34,129 nucleotides of DNA from Candidatus Fonsibacter lacus. Lineage in GTDB: Bacteria; Actinomycetota; Actinomycetes; Nanopelagicales; Nanopelagicaceae. The position numbers were made by a program, and so were the translations under genes. Positions 8,724 through 17,385 of this stretch are shown in pieces. Position 1 is the stretch's first letter. Each line of letters starts with the position of its first letter. The stretch covers positions 1-34,129 of the forward strand of contig RFXN01000004.1 of NCBI GenBank assembly GCA_009921625.1. Reading direction: 5' to 3'. The notes beneath the pieces were generated by a model, which saw nothing but the letters and a program-made list of their open reading frames with translations, ran no database searches and was not told the origin of the DNA.

Positions 8724-9284
8724 TTATGCCCGAATCTGAACGCCACTAGATTTGGCAAGGATTTCGCCAGTTCTCGCTACTGCTAGACCACCGCACTCTG
8801 GAAGGCCATATAAAAGCCCTGGACGAGCGGGGAGCTCGCCAGCAAAGTGAACTAGGGCCTCAAACTCGCCAAAGGCAAGTCCGGGGTGCCATGCCCCAGC
8901 CATCGTAAATCCACGCCCTAAAACCATGGCTCCTGCGCTTGCTCCGTAAATCACGCCACGATCTAAAAACTCATTAAGTGCGTCGCGGTGAGGCAGTGAT
9001 TTTTCTAGTAAGTGGAGCGGCGACCCGCCAGGAAGTATAAGGGCATCTATCTGTGCCAACTCTGTTGCAGATAAATCGTTGAGTTCTACTAATTCAATTC
9101 CGTAGAGCGAAAAATATCCTGAGGCAAATGCAACAGTTGCAACGCGATCTCGTTCGCTAACGCTTGCGCCAGGGAAGATGCCAACCCTCGCCCCTGAAAT
9201 CACATTAACGAAGCGCTGATCGAACTCTGCAGAGTCAGTGTGAAACTCATTACCGCCATGGAGAAAGAGCGTTCCACTTAACAA
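8724..9284 (-). CDS. Peptidase S51 / type 1 glutamine amidotransferase-like protein
   Basis: This 186-residue protein resembles the dipeptidase E/cyanophycinase clan. It has LFLHGGNEF at the start, a central ILPGGSPLHLL, and the nucleophile elbow YGASAGAMVLG, which matches the G-x-SAGA signature of S51 serine peptidases. A conserved late segment, GLPECGGLAVARTGEI, corresponds to the region after the active site. It would be a cytoplasmic hydrolase, perhaps an aspartyl dipeptidase or an unspecified amidase-like enzyme; the substrate cannot be told from sequence. It lies 7 bp after the lysS-like/NAGS gene and is probably the last gene of the long operon. It is somewhat shorter than dipeptidase E (about 230 residues). 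Confidence 0.75.
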   Translation of the reverse strand: MLSGTLFLHGGNEFHTDSAEFDQRFVNVISGARVGIFPGASVSERDRVATVAFASGYFSLYGIELVELNDLSATELAQIDALILPGGSPLHLLEKSLPHRDALNEFLDRGVIYGASAGAMVLGRGFTMAGAWHPGLAFGEFEALVHFAGELPARPGLLYGLPECGGLAVARTGEILAKSSGVQIRA

Positions 9285-9291
9285 GTTGGTC

Positions 9292-9789
9292 TCAAATAAC
9301 TTTTAGCATCCTGGTATTACCCAGGGTATTTGGTTTAACTGATTCTAAATCCAGGAATTCAGCAATACCTTCATCGTAAGAGCGAAGAAGTTGCTGATAA
9401 ACATCTGGTGCAACTGGCGCTCCCTCAATTTCGACAAAGCCGTGCTTTGCGAAGAAATCAGTTTCAAAAGTAAGGCAGAACAATCTCTTAACACCAATTT
9501 CGATAGCGCGAGTCACGATACGATCTAAAATCATATGACCTATTCCTTGTTTTCGTAAATTTTCACGAACCGCCATCGTGCGAACTTCGGCAAGGTCCTC
9601 CCAAAGAATATGAAGTGCACCGCAACCAACCACTTCGCCATTGAGCTCCGCGACCGTAAATTCTTGAACATCTTCGTAGAGCGTTACCGTCTCTTTTGAA
9701 AGCAACCTTCGCTGCAACGCATACTCATCAATCATGGCTCTGATAGTTTTAATATCATTAGTCTTCGCCGGTCTTATAATTGGAGTCAT
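9292..9789 (-). other. argA: N-acetylglutamate synthase (short actinobacterial ArgA) module; possible independent gene
   Basis: Met418 of the fused frame (ATG at 9789) begins MTPIIRPAKTND, which looks like a native start of the short GNAT-type N-acetylglutamate synthase; 165 residues is the normal length of that family. This enzyme transfers acetyl from acetyl-CoA to glutamate in the first step of arginine synthesis. Visible features are the family block TVTLYEDVQEFTVAE, the acetyl-CoA loop RKQGIG (497-501 region), CLTFETDFFAKHGF and the C-terminal LDLESVKPNTLGNTRML. The domain appears complete. No good ribosome binding site precedes ATG 9789, so separate translation is not assured. The family assignment is strong, but whether it acts alone or as part of the fusion is open. 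Confidence 0.85.
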
Positions 9790-11040
9790 TCTGGTTTTAC
9801 CAACGGGACCCATACCCATTCCAGCAGTTGGCGGCATGCCTACCTCTAGAGCGCTCAAGAAATCCTCATCAAGAGCCATCGCCTCTAAATCACCCTTTGC
9901 GCCAAGTAGAGCTTGGGCGACAAGGCGCTCGCGTTGAATCACTGGATCCACAAGTTCCGAATAGCCGGTCGCTAACTCAAAACCATCGACATAAAGATCC
10001 CATTTTTCTACCACACCAGGAATCTCGCGATGGCTACGCACCAGTGGTGAAGTATCAGAAATTTCATCCCATTGACCACCTAAGTCGCTCTCTCGGCCAT
10101 CAAAATGCTTGACAACGGTGCTACCAAAGATGGAGTTTGCAGCTTCCTGCACCAATCCGCGGGTGAGATTTATTCCATCTCGCCAGTCACCATAAGCTTG
10201 GTATGACTCAATCATGGCAAATTCTGGTGAGTGACTTGAATCTGCCCCTTCGTTTCTAAAGTTTCTATTAATTTCAAAGACTCGCTCAATACCACCAACA
10301 ATACAACGTTTGAGATAAAGCTCAGGTGCAATACGTAAAAATAGCTCCATGTCATATGCATTGATATGTGTTTTGAAAGGACGCGCTGCTGCACCGCCGT
10401 GGAGAACTTGCAACATTGGCGTTTCAACTTCAATAAATTCTCGCGCTGCGAACGATGAACGCAGTGAACTCATAACCGCTGGACGAAGACGAGCAATGGT
10501 TCGAGCCTCAGGACGAACAATGAGATCAACGTAGCGTTGTCGCACGCGAGTCTCTTCCGAGAGCGGTTTATGTTCCACGGGTAATGGACGAAGCGCTTTA
10601 GCAGCCATGTGCCAACTTGTTGCTAAAACAGAAAGTTCACCACGTTTTGATGTGATGATTTCCCCGGTCACGCTCACCAGATCACCCAAGTCAACGAAAG
10701 ATTTCCATTGCTCTAAAGTTTCGGCGCCAACTTGATCTAGAGAGAACATCGCTTGTAACTCGGTGCCATCCCCTTCACGTAAAGTCGCAAAGGCTAATTT
10801 TCCAGTATCTCTTTTAAAGATCACCCGACCAGTTACGCTCTCAGTAATACCGCTTTTTACATCGATTTCTAAGTGGCCAAACTTCTCACGAATCGCTTTT
10901 AGTGAAGAGGTGCGCGGGACGGAAACGGGATAAGCCTCATGTCCGCTTTCCACGAGAGAATCGCGCTTTTGTCGACGAACCTGCATCTGTTCAGGAAGAT
11001 CATCGATCTCCGATGCGATATTACCCTCTGATTCCGCCAT
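9292..11040 (-). CDS. Lysyl-tRNA synthetase-like domain fused in frame to N-acetylglutamate synthase
   Basis: This single 582-residue frame holds two proteins. Residues 1-417 are class II lysyl-tRNA synthetase-like: OB-fold anticodon domain (about 65-150), motif 1 region (about 185-215), motif 2 with FRNEG at 261-265, and the lysine-pocket segment GFELATGYSELVDP ending at 366. Two parts are missing compared with normal LysRS (about 500 residues): roughly 60 residues after GGQW (324), where the sequence jumps to DTSPLVRSHR, and everything after GMPPTAGMGMG (401-411), which removes the motif 3 arginine needed to bind ATP. Residues 418-582 are an actinobacterial-type N-acetylglutamate synthase. 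The position next to coaX and clpC is where canonical lysS sits. Lysyl-tRNA charging by this form seems unlikely. It could be a regulatory fusion, a decayed lysS, or an assembly error. Confidence 0.8.
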   Translation of the reverse strand: MAESEGNIASEIDDLPEQMQVRRQKRDSLVESGHEAYPVSVPRTSSLKAIREKFGHLEIDVKSGITESVTGRVIFKRDTGKLAFATLREGDGTELQAMFSLDQVGAETLEQWKSFVDLGDLVSVTGEIITSKRGELSVLATSWHMAAKALRPLPVEHKPLSEETRVRQRYVDLIVRPEARTIARLRPAVMSSLRSSFAAREFIEVETPMLQVLHGGAAARPFKTHINAYDMELFLRIAPELYLKRCIVGGIERVFEINRNFRNEGADSSHSPEFAMIESYQAYGDWRDGINLTRGLVQEAANSIFGSTVVKHFDGRESDLGGQWDEISDTSPLVRSHREIPGVVEKWDLYVDGFELATGYSELVDPVIQRERLVAQALLGAKGDLEAMALDEDFLSALEVGMPPTAGMGMGPVGKTRMTPIIRPAKTNDIKTIRAMIDEYALQRRLLSKETVTLYEDVQEFTVAELNGEVVGCGALHILWEDLAEVRTMAVRENLRKQGIGHMILDRIVTRAIEIGVKRLFCLTFETDFFAKHGFVEIEGAPVAPDVYQQLLRSYDEGIAEFLDLESVKPNTLGNTRMLKVI

Positions 11041-11057
11041 GAGTAGAGAGTACCGGC

Positions 11058-11828
11058 TTAGTGGTTCCGCTCGTGTACAAGTCGCAAGCCGATAAGAGTG
11101 AGGTCTGGCTCATGGAAATCAATAGTTTCGCATTCGCCAATTACCAGGCTTGCTAAACCACCGGTGGCAACAACTGTGATTTTCCCATTGCTCGTTTCGG
11201 CCAATTCATCGCTGATGCGACGGACTAAGCCATCTACTTGCCCTGCAAAACCATAGATAGTTCCTGACTGTAGGGCCTCCACCGTGTTTTTACCGATAGG
11301 TGAACGAGGTTTAATCAACTCCACCTTTCGCAACTGAGCAGCTCGCGAGGCGAGCGCATCCACTGAAATTTCAATTCCTGGTGCGAGCGCACCGCCAAGG
11401 AATTCCCCTTTGACAGAAACTACGTCGAGATTGGTTGAGGTACCAAAATCGACAACAATGACGGCACCGCCATCGCCAAAGAGAGCATGCGCTGCCAGGG
11501 TATTTGCGATTCGATCAGAACCGATTTCTTTTGGATTATCGACCAGGAGGGGCACGCCGGTCTTTATTCCTGGCTCCAAAATTGTAGAGGGAATATTTGA
11601 ATAGTGACGTGTGAGCATCGTCCGTAATTCACGTAATACCGCTGGAACTGTTGAGCAGAGCGAGATGCCATCAATCTCGTAACCTTCAACAAGCGAACGA
11701 TACTTAATCCAAAGCTCATCTGCCGTGTCTCGGGTGTCAGTCTTCACTCGCCAGGAATGTAGTATTTCTTCAGCATTGAAAATTCCAAGAACTGTATTTG
11801 TATTTCCAACATCGATAGTTAGCAACAT
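11058..11828 (-). CDS. coaX: Type III pantothenate kinase
   Basis: This enzyme phosphorylates pantothenate, the first step from vitamin B5 to coenzyme A, using the type III (CoaX) fold of the ASKHA superfamily. The 256-residue protein begins MLLTIDVGNTNTVLGIF, with the phosphate-1 motif DVGNTN; it has GSDRIANTLAAHALFG around 100-115, the phosphate-2 motif VVDFGTSTNLDVV, and GGALAPGIEISVDALASRAAQL. All are diagnostic of CoaX. Its ATG shares one base with the nadC stop (TAATG), and it lies with panC in the same run, so pantothenate synthesis and activation are encoded together. Confidence 0.96.
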   Translation of the reverse strand: MLLTIDVGNTNTVLGIFNAEEILHSWRVKTDTRDTADELWIKYRSLVEGYEIDGISLCSTVPAVLRELRTMLTRHYSNIPSTILEPGIKTGVPLLVDNPKEIGSDRIANTLAAHALFGDGGAVIVVDFGTSTNLDVVSVKGEFLGGALAPGIEISVDALASRAAQLRKVELIKPRSPIGKNTVEALQSGTIYGFAGQVDGLVRRISDELAETSNGKITVVATGGLASLVIGECETIDFHEPDLTLIGLRLVHERNH

Positions 11829-12673
11829 TAGTTAACCTCACTTATATCAAGTCCGATATCTAGAATAGGTGCTGAGTGTGTGATGGCACCTACCGCGATG
11901 TAATCCACACCTGTCTCTGCATACTTACGAACGCTCTCTAATGTGATTCCACCGGAGGCTTCCAATTTCACGCGCCCCGCTGTGAGCCGAACAGCTTCGC
12001 TACATTGTTCAGGGGTCATGTTGTCGAGAAGAACTTCATCAACGCCAGCGCTAATTGCCTCCGATAATTGATCCAACCGATCAATCTCAACTTCAATTCG
12101 AATCCCAGGAAATTGCGACTTAATCGCTCTCACTGCCGGTTCAATTCCGCCGACGGCTGCGATGTGGTTATCTTTCAGTAGCGCACTCTCCGCAAGATTT
12201 AACCGATGATTTACTCCCCCACCCATTAATACCGCGTATTTCTCTAGGTCTCGCCAACCTGGGGTTGTCTTACGGGTATCTCGAATTTTTGCATCTGTTC
12301 CTGAAATAGCCGCGACCCAATTGCTTGCTGAGGTCGAAATGCCAGAAAGCTTGGAGAGGAAATTAAGCGCGGTGCGCTCAGCAATCAATATCTCTCGTGT
12401 TAACGCAGCAACTTTGAGAACCGTGACATTTGCTCCCACATGATTACCATCAGAGATTCGACTGATAACTTCATATCCACTTTTGCATACTCGATCTAAA
12501 ACTACAATAGCGATATCTATTCCAGAAATAACCCCAGATTTGCGAGTTCGAAACTCTGCAATACAGCGCTGCGATAATGGAATGGTTGGCCCCGTTGTGA
12601 CATCAACGTTCCCCACATAATCTTCAGCAATAGCAGCCTCGACTCGAGAAAGCAGTAACGCTCTATCAATCAT
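11828..12673 (-). CDS. nadC: Nicotinate-nucleotide pyrophosphorylase (carboxylating)
   Basis: NadC converts quinolinate and PRPP to nicotinate mononucleotide in de novo NAD synthesis. The product (281 residues from ATG 12673) carries AERTALNFLSKLSGIST, the PRPP/quinolinate segment IRDTRKTTPGWRDLEKYAV, the NHRLNLAESALLKDNH block and the C-terminal barrel strand EASGGITLESVRKYAETGVDYIA, shown here in parts. An upstream in-frame TTG at 12688 exists, but ATG 12673 has AAGGGG about 7 nt before it and matches the family start. It overlaps the nadB 3' end by 8 bp, which suggests translational coupling with the enzyme of the preceding pathway step. Confidence 0.96.
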   Translation of the reverse strand: MIDRALLLSRVEAAIAEDYVGNVDVTTGPTIPLSQRCIAEFRTRKSGVISGIDIAIVVLDRVCKSGYEVISRISDGNHVGANVTVLKVAALTREILIAERTALNFLSKLSGISTSASNWVAAISGTDAKIRDTRKTTPGWRDLEKYAVLMGGGVNHRLNLAESALLKDNHIAAVGGIEPAVRAIKSQFPGIRIEVEIDRLDQLSEAISAGVDEVLLDNMTPEQCSEAVRLTAGRVKLEASGGITLESVRKYAETGVDYIAVGAITHSAPILDIGLDISEVN

Positions 12674-14285
12674 TACGCACCCCTTCAAATCGATGGGATA
12701 AATTTCCTGAAGGATCCATTTTCTGCAGTATTCGTTTCATCCAAAGCTCTGATTCTCGAGGAAAATCTTCACGCCAGTGAGATCCGCGGGTTTCTTCTCG
12801 GATGAGCGCCGAGGAGACAATTACGTTGGCCAAAGTAAGAAGGTTAGTTGTCTCCCATGCCTCAACGCATGGTTTATCGCTCTGCAGCTTGCCAATCTTT
12901 CCAAGCACCTCGGATGTGTTTTCAAGTGAGCCTCGAGTTCGGATTACACCTGCGCCTGCACTCATGGCATGTGCAACCTCATAACGCGCCTCTGGTGAAA
13001 TCAATGATTCCGAGCTCGACGACATCACTGGTTCTTCTCTTGTGAATTTTCGGAGCGTGAGATGAATGTCATCAGCGATGCGAGCAGCAAAAACCAGCCC
13101 CTCAAGTAGTGAATTTGATGCCAACCTATTTGCTCCGTGAACACCGGTACATGCAGTCTCTCCGCAAGCGTAAAGACCTGGAACTGTAGAACGGCCAAAT
13201 AAATCAACGCGCACGCCACCAGATGCATAGTGAGCTGCGGGAGCTACTGGAATTAAATCTTTCTCTGGATTAATTCCATGATCTACACATGATTGATAAA
13301 TATTTGGAAATCGCTCCGAAAAATTTGGCACCTTACTCACGTCAAGCCAGACATGTTGAGCGTTATTTTTTAACATCTGACTCATAATTGCTTTTGCGAC
13401 AATATCGCGAGGAGCTAGATCGGCGAGCGGATGCAAACCTTTCATAAATTGCTCTTTCGCATCGTTGAGCAAAATTGCACCCTCGCCGCGAACTGCTTCA
13501 CTAATTAGAGGTTGCTGTCCGGAACTCTTTTCTCCTAGGAAGAGAACGGTGGGATGAAATTGAATGAATTCGACATCTGCAACCTCAGCTCCAGCGCGAA
13601 GAGCGAGGGCAACGCCATCACCGGTAGAAACTGATGGATTTGTTGTTTGCGCAAAGACTTGACCTAAACCACCCGTCCCTAAGATGACAGCTTTTCCTAG
13701 GGCAAGCCCCACACCATCGCGCGTACCTTCGCCAATGACATGCAAGGTCACTCCGCAAACTCTTCCTGATTCACTCTTGAGCGCATCAAGAACAAGAGCA
13801 TGCTCAATCACTTCGATACCAGGATCTTCGGTGACTGCGGCAAGTAGCGCTCGTGAAATTTCAGCACCAGTCGCGTCGCCACCGGCATGCAAAATTCGAT
13901 TCTTTAAATGGCCGCCTTCGCGCGTTAATGCAATTTCTCCACCTGCGCCACGATCAAAAACTGCGCCGCGCGCAATAAGTCGAGCTACCGCCTCTGGACC
14001 TTCGGTTACTAACGCATGTACCGCTTTTCGATCACAGAGCCCGGCGCCGGCTTTCAATGTATCTATCTCATGTTCAGCAGGCGAATCGCCAGGTCCAAGT
14101 GCGGCAGCAATTCCTCCTTGCGCCCACTTGGTGGAGCCTTCATCAACTCGCGCTTTTGTTACCAAAAGTACTGAGTAACCATAGGCCCGAATCTGTAGCG
14201 CTGTCGTTAGACCAGCAATTCCAGAACCAACAATGATGACATCAGAGGTGATGGTCCAACCTGGGTGAGGAGCAAGTAGTTTCAT
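12666..14285 (-). CDS. nadB: L-aspartate oxidase
   Basis: NadB is the FAD enzyme that oxidises aspartate to iminoaspartate, which feeds quinolinate synthase. The 539-residue protein has the dinucleotide-binding start DVIIVGSGIAGLTTAL near residue 15, the flavin-linked KWAQGGIAAALG, the active-site region LTREGGHLKNRILHAGGD, the EFIQFHPT block, AAHYASGGVRVD around residue 350, and GVHGANRLASNSLLEGLVF. These distinguish it from succinate dehydrogenase SdhA. Its ATG overlaps panC by 4 bp. Quinolinate synthase (nadA), which would complete the pathway, is not in the window. Confidence 0.96.
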   Translation of the reverse strand: MKLLAPHPGWTITSDVIIVGSGIAGLTTALQIRAYGYSVLLVTKARVDEGSTKWAQGGIAAALGPGDSPAEHEIDTLKAGAGLCDRKAVHALVTEGPEAVARLIARGAVFDRGAGGEIALTREGGHLKNRILHAGGDATGAEISRALLAAVTEDPGIEVIEHALVLDALKSESGRVCGVTLHVIGEGTRDGVGLALGKAVILGTGGLGQVFAQTTNPSVSTGDGVALALRAGAEVADVEFIQFHPTVLFLGEKSSGQQPLISEAVRGEGAILLNDAKEQFMKGLHPLADLAPRDIVAKAIMSQMLKNNAQHVWLDVSKVPNFSERFPNIYQSCVDHGINPEKDLIPVAPAAHYASGGVRVDLFGRSTVPGLYACGETACTGVHGANRLASNSLLEGLVFAARIADDIHLTLRKFTREEPVMSSSSESLISPEARYEVAHAMSAGAGVIRTRGSLENTSEVLGKIGKLQSDKPCVEAWETTNLLTLANVIVSSALIREETRGSHWREDFPRESELWMKRILQKMDPSGNLSHRFEGVRND

Positions 14286-15103
14286 GAGCTCCCCTTTATG
14301 TCGTGCGAAAAATTATCAATTAACCGAACTGATCCTATCCATCCTGCTAACAGAACTTGAACCCTCCCAGTGAAATTAGTCTTGACGGGAAGAAGGGTTT
14401 CCGGATCAACAATCTCTGCATAATCAAGGATAAATCCACTCTGCCTCGCAAAAGTCTGAGTAAGCGCTACTTTGATTTCAGTTAAGTCGTTGGTTTTTTT
14501 AACGCCCTCCTGAGCTCTGGGAAGTACTCGTGCGATTTCGAGTTCCTCAGTACTAAGCCTGCTATTTCGAGAAGAGAGCGCAATTCCATTTCTGTCACGA
14601 ATATTTTCTCCAGGAACTACAAAAATATTGGGAAATCTCTCCGCCGCAAATTTTCGAATCAAAAATAGCTGTTGGAAATCTTTCATGCCAAAGAGCGCAA
14701 ATCTCGGTTGCGTCAATGTGAATAATCGGTTGATTACAGTAAGAACTCCGGAAAAATGATTAGGGCGCGAGGCGCCTTCATAAATATCGCCCAACGGACC
14801 AGCAGGTATTAACTCTACCTTCGCTAAACCCTCTGGATAGATTTCATTAACCGATGGGGTCCATAAAAAATCTGCCCCAGCTTCTTCAGCAAGCACAAGA
14901 TCGCGCTCGAGAGTTTTTGGATATTTTGCTAAATCATCTTTTGAGTCGAACTGAGTTGGATTGACATACACACTTACTAAAACGCTCGCGCCCAACTTTT
15001 TTGCGCTCTTTATTAATGCCAGATGTCCTTCATGTAGCGCGCCCATGGTGGGAACTAATGCGAGCCCATTAATGGGCTCCGATATCGCTTCTAGATGCTT
15101 CAT
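14282..15103 (-). CDS. panC: Pantothenate synthetase
   Basis: PanC joins pantoate and beta-alanine using ATP. The 273-residue protein shows the nucleotidyl-transferase start ALVPTMGALHEGHLALI with its HxGH motif, VYVNPTQF, the active-site region ASRPNHFSGVLTVINRLF, FGMKDFQQLFLIRKF and the KMSKS-like loop GIALSSRNSRLS. Length is normal. The more usual G-x-KDYQQ motif reads GMKDFQQ. A GGAG site lies about 7 nt before the ATG, and 33 bp separate it from folK. Together with coaX it supplies the start of CoA synthesis. Confidence 0.96.
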   Translation of the reverse strand: MKHLEAISEPINGLALVPTMGALHEGHLALIKSAKKLGASVLVSVYVNPTQFDSKDDLAKYPKTLERDLVLAEEAGADFLWTPSVNEIYPEGLAKVELIPAGPLGDIYEGASRPNHFSGVLTVINRLFTLTQPRFALFGMKDFQQLFLIRKFAAERFPNIFVVPGENIRDRNGIALSSRNSRLSTEELEIARVLPRAQEGVKKTNDLTEIKVALTQTFARQSGFILDYAEIVDPETLLPVKTNFTGRVQVLLAGWIGSVRLIDNFSHDIKGSS

Positions 15104-15136
15104 ATTCGGCTCCAGTCCGCTTGGGGTACCAGGCAG

Positions 15137-15607
15137 TTAAAGAGTATCGCGCCCCGCTAACTTCGCCAAAAGTTCAACGACTGGTCCGGCGCCAGGCAGA
15201 TAAGCAGCGCCATCTATCTCCAACCATGGAGCTAAAACAAAGGTTCGCTCTGCAGCTCGCGGATGAGGCAACGTCAATGATTCACTTTTGTAACTAACTC
15301 CATCGCAGGAAATCAGATCTATATCCAGGGTTCGTGGTCCCCATCTCTCTGATTGCACATCTCGATTTCTACCAAAAACACCCTCGATTGCCTGACATAC
15401 TCTAAGCAATTCCTCTGGCTCCAATTGAGTCTCCAAAATCAATACCGCATTAAGGAAATTTGGTTGCGGTGGGCCACCGACTGGTCGGTTATCCAAGAAA
15501 TTGGAGAGTGCGACCACTTCACCAATTTCATTCAAGGCTTCAGCAGCCGAACTTAAAATACTTTCGCGTTCTCCAAAGTTTGAGCCAAGTGCAAGAACAG
15601 CTCTCAT
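15137..15607 (-). CDS. folK: 2-amino-4-hydroxy-6-hydroxymethyldihydropteridine pyrophosphokinase
   Basis: FolK (HPPK) transfers pyrophosphate from ATP to 6-hydroxymethyl-dihydropterin in folate synthesis. The 156-residue protein has the N-terminal ALGSNFGERES, the substrate segment NRPVGGPPQPNFLNAV, and the signature RWGPRTLDIDLI with the metal-binding Asp-x-Asp, followed by LPHPRAAERTFVLAPWLEI. Length is typical. The start overlaps the folB stop by 4 bp. FolP, FolB, FolK and FolE lie together, so the pterin branch of folate synthesis is encoded in one block. Confidence 0.96.
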   Translation of the reverse strand: MRAVLALGSNFGERESILSSAAEALNEIGEVVALSNFLDNRPVGGPPQPNFLNAVLILETQLEPEELLRVCQAIEGVFGRNRDVQSERWGPRTLDIDLISCDGVSYKSESLTLPHPRAAERTFVLAPWLEIDGAAYLPGAGPVVELLAKLAGRDTL

Positions 15608-15963
15608 CGCTTCCGCTCAACCACAACGGAGACATCGAGAAATTCCACTGGTACAGGAGCTTCAGGTTTATGCACTGTGACCAATACATGCTGAACTCGA
15701 CGAAACTTTTTTAAAATTTCATCTCCAATTTTTCCCGCCAAAGCTTCAATTAAATTTAATGGCGCGCCTTCCACCTTTTCTTTAACAATTTCCGCAACTT
15801 CCGCGTAATTAACACTTTTTGATAAATCATCAGATTTGATTGCAGAATTTAAATTTAGTTTTAGTTCAATATCCACTACAAAATCTTGTCCTTTCTTTCG
15901 CTCCTCAGCGAGCACGCCATGAAAACCAAAAGCTCTTATTCCTGTAATGATAATTTTATCCAT
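15604..15963 (-). CDS. folB: Dihydroneopterin aldolase
   Basis: FolB cleaves dihydroneopterin to 6-hydroxymethyl-dihydropterin and glycolaldehyde. The 119-residue protein has the family start IIITGIRAFGFHGVLAEE with the FGFHGV motif (Tyr/Phe-x-His-Gly), QDFVVDIELKLN, and the segment NLIEALAGKIGDEIL with its conserved Glu. The end reads VTVHKPEAPVPVEFLDVSVVVE, in which the HKPxAP motif completes the active site. Length is normal. It overlaps folP by 8 bp and folK by 4 bp, indicating strong coupling. Confidence 0.96.
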   Translation of the reverse strand: MDKIIITGIRAFGFHGVLAEERKKGQDFVVDIELKLNLNSAIKSDDLSKSVNYAEVAEIVKEKVEGAPLNLIEALAGKIGDEILKKFRRVQHVLVTVHKPEAPVPVEFLDVSVVVERKR

Positions 15964-16753
15964 TGAGTAAAACCTTCACTTTCTCAACTTGCGCAATCGC
16001 GTCCTTGTGAGGTCTAACGGAATGAGTGCGAACCGCCCACACTCCCTGTGAAGCGCAGAAAGAGGTTACTGCCACGCTCGCCTCTTCTCTTTCTTCGGGC
16101 TTTAAGTTCTCACCAAGGAACCTTTTTCGGGAAACTCCTATAAGTATTGGCAGCCCTAGCTCTGATAATTCATCTATTCCGCGAAGCAACTCCCAATTTT
16201 GCTTGGGCAATTTTGAAAAACCAATGCCTGGATCGATGATGATGCGCTCACGGCCAATGCCCGCTTCAACAAGAGCATCTACCCGAGCGCTCAATTCATC
16301 TTTTACCTCAGTAACAACTTCCCGATAATTACTCTTTTCCATCATATTTGCGGAATGGCCGCGCCAATGCATCGCTACATACTTAACTTTGCTCTCTGCG
16401 ATGACTGAAGCCATATTTATATCTGCTAGGCCGCCACTTACATCATTAATAAAGTGAGCTCCGAGCGAGATCGCTGCCTTCGCTACGTTCGCACGCATGG
16501 TGTCGACGCTTACAGTCGCGCCCAATGCCAGTGCTTCTTTTATGACTGGCAGCACGCGCGCCAACTCTTCATCCTCTGAAACTCGCTCAGCTCCAGGCCG
16601 GGTAGATTCACCGCCGATATCGATGATATCTACCTGTTCGGCGAGCATCTCTTCTACTCTTATCAAGGCATCGCGAGTTGAAAGATATTTTCCGCCATCT
16701 GCAAAAGAGTCAGGCGTGATGTTAAGAATCCCCATGACAAGAGTTTTCGCCAC
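15956..16753 (-). CDS. folP: Dihydropteroate synthase
   Basis: FolP condenses the pterin pyrophosphate with p-aminobenzoate; it is the sulfonamide target. The 265-residue TIM barrel has the two family signatures VMGILNITPDSFADGG at residues 6-21 and DIGGESTRPGAE around 46-57, then SVDTMRANVAKAA, NDVSGG, IIIDPGIGFSK and VGVSRKRFLGE. All substrate-binding loops seem present. Length is slightly below the usual 270-280. It starts 11 bp after folE and overlaps folB by 8 bp. Confidence 0.96.
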   Translation of the reverse strand: MAKTLVMGILNITPDSFADGGKYLSTRDALIRVEEMLAEQVDIIDIGGESTRPGAERVSEDEELARVLPVIKEALALGATVSVDTMRANVAKAAISLGAHFINDVSGGLADINMASVIAESKVKYVAMHWRGHSANMMEKSNYREVVTEVKDELSARVDALVEAGIGRERIIIDPGIGFSKLPKQNWELLRGIDELSELGLPILIGVSRKRFLGENLKPEEREEASVAVTSFCASQGVWAVRTHSVRPHKDAIAQVEKVKVLLNG

Positions 16754-16764
16754 GATAACTCCTA

Positions 16765-17385
16765 TTACCTACCGAGAATCAGACTTAGCGCCTCTGCACG
16801 CGTCGTCGGATCGCGAAGAATTCCACGAACTGCGCTGGTAGTTGTTCGCGTTCTTGGTTTCTTAGCTCCCCGCATGGACATACATAAATGCTCTGCATCA
16901 ATAATAACTATTGCTCCTGCAACTTCGAGTATTTCAACAAGTGCATCAGCGATCTGAGTCGTTAATCTCTCCTGCACCTGTGGTCTTCTTGCAAATAAAT
17001 CAACTACTCGTGCTAATTTTGATAATCCAGTTATTCGTCCCGACTCACCGGGGATGTATCCAATATGAGCAAGCCCGTGAAATGGGGTCAAGTGATGCTC
17101 GCAATGTGAGTAAAGCTCAATATCTCGCACGATAATTAATTCTCGATGGCCTGCATCAAAGGTGGTAGTGAGAACTTCCTCTGGGGATATCCACAAACCA
17201 GCAAAATTTTCTTGTAGTGCGCGAGCCACACGTGCTGGCGTATCTTTCAAACCATCTCGATTTGGATCTTCACCAAGAGCCAGAAGTAACTCTTTGACAG
17301 CCCGTTCTGCCCGATCTTTATCGAATGGCGCGCTTGCCTTACCCTCAAATGGTGAAGTGAACGAAATTGGAGTGATTTCATCCAT
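16765..17385 (-). CDS. folE: GTP cyclohydrolase I
   Basis: FolE opens the folate pathway by converting GTP to dihydroneopterin triphosphate. I chose ATG 17385, giving MDEITPISF and 206 residues; an in-frame TTG at 17409 would add eight residues inside ftsH. The zinc site is complete: Cys and His in [21 protein letters not shown] (shown as the [10 protein letters not shown] block) and the later Cys in [10 protein letters not shown]. Also present are [22 protein letters not shown] and the start block [12 protein letters not shown]. The short N-terminal extension is poorly conserved. The start overlaps the ftsH stop by 8 bp, so folate synthesis follows ftsH in one transcript. Confidence 0.96.
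   Translation of the reverse strand: MDEITPISFTSPFEGKASAPFDKDRAERAVKELLLALGEDPNRDGLKDTPARVARALQENFAGLWISPEEVLTTTFDAGHRELIIVRDIELYSHCEHHLTPFHGLAHIGYIPGESGRITGLSKLARVVDLFARRPQVQERLTTQIADALVEILEVAGAIVIIDAEHLCMSMRGAKKPRTRTTTSAVRGILRDPTTRAEALSLILGR

Noticed and set aside
13684-14178. 164-codon plus-strand frame opposite nadB
   Set aside because: It is an antisense shadow of a clearly coding gene, Ser/Pro/Ala-rich with no recognisable motif.
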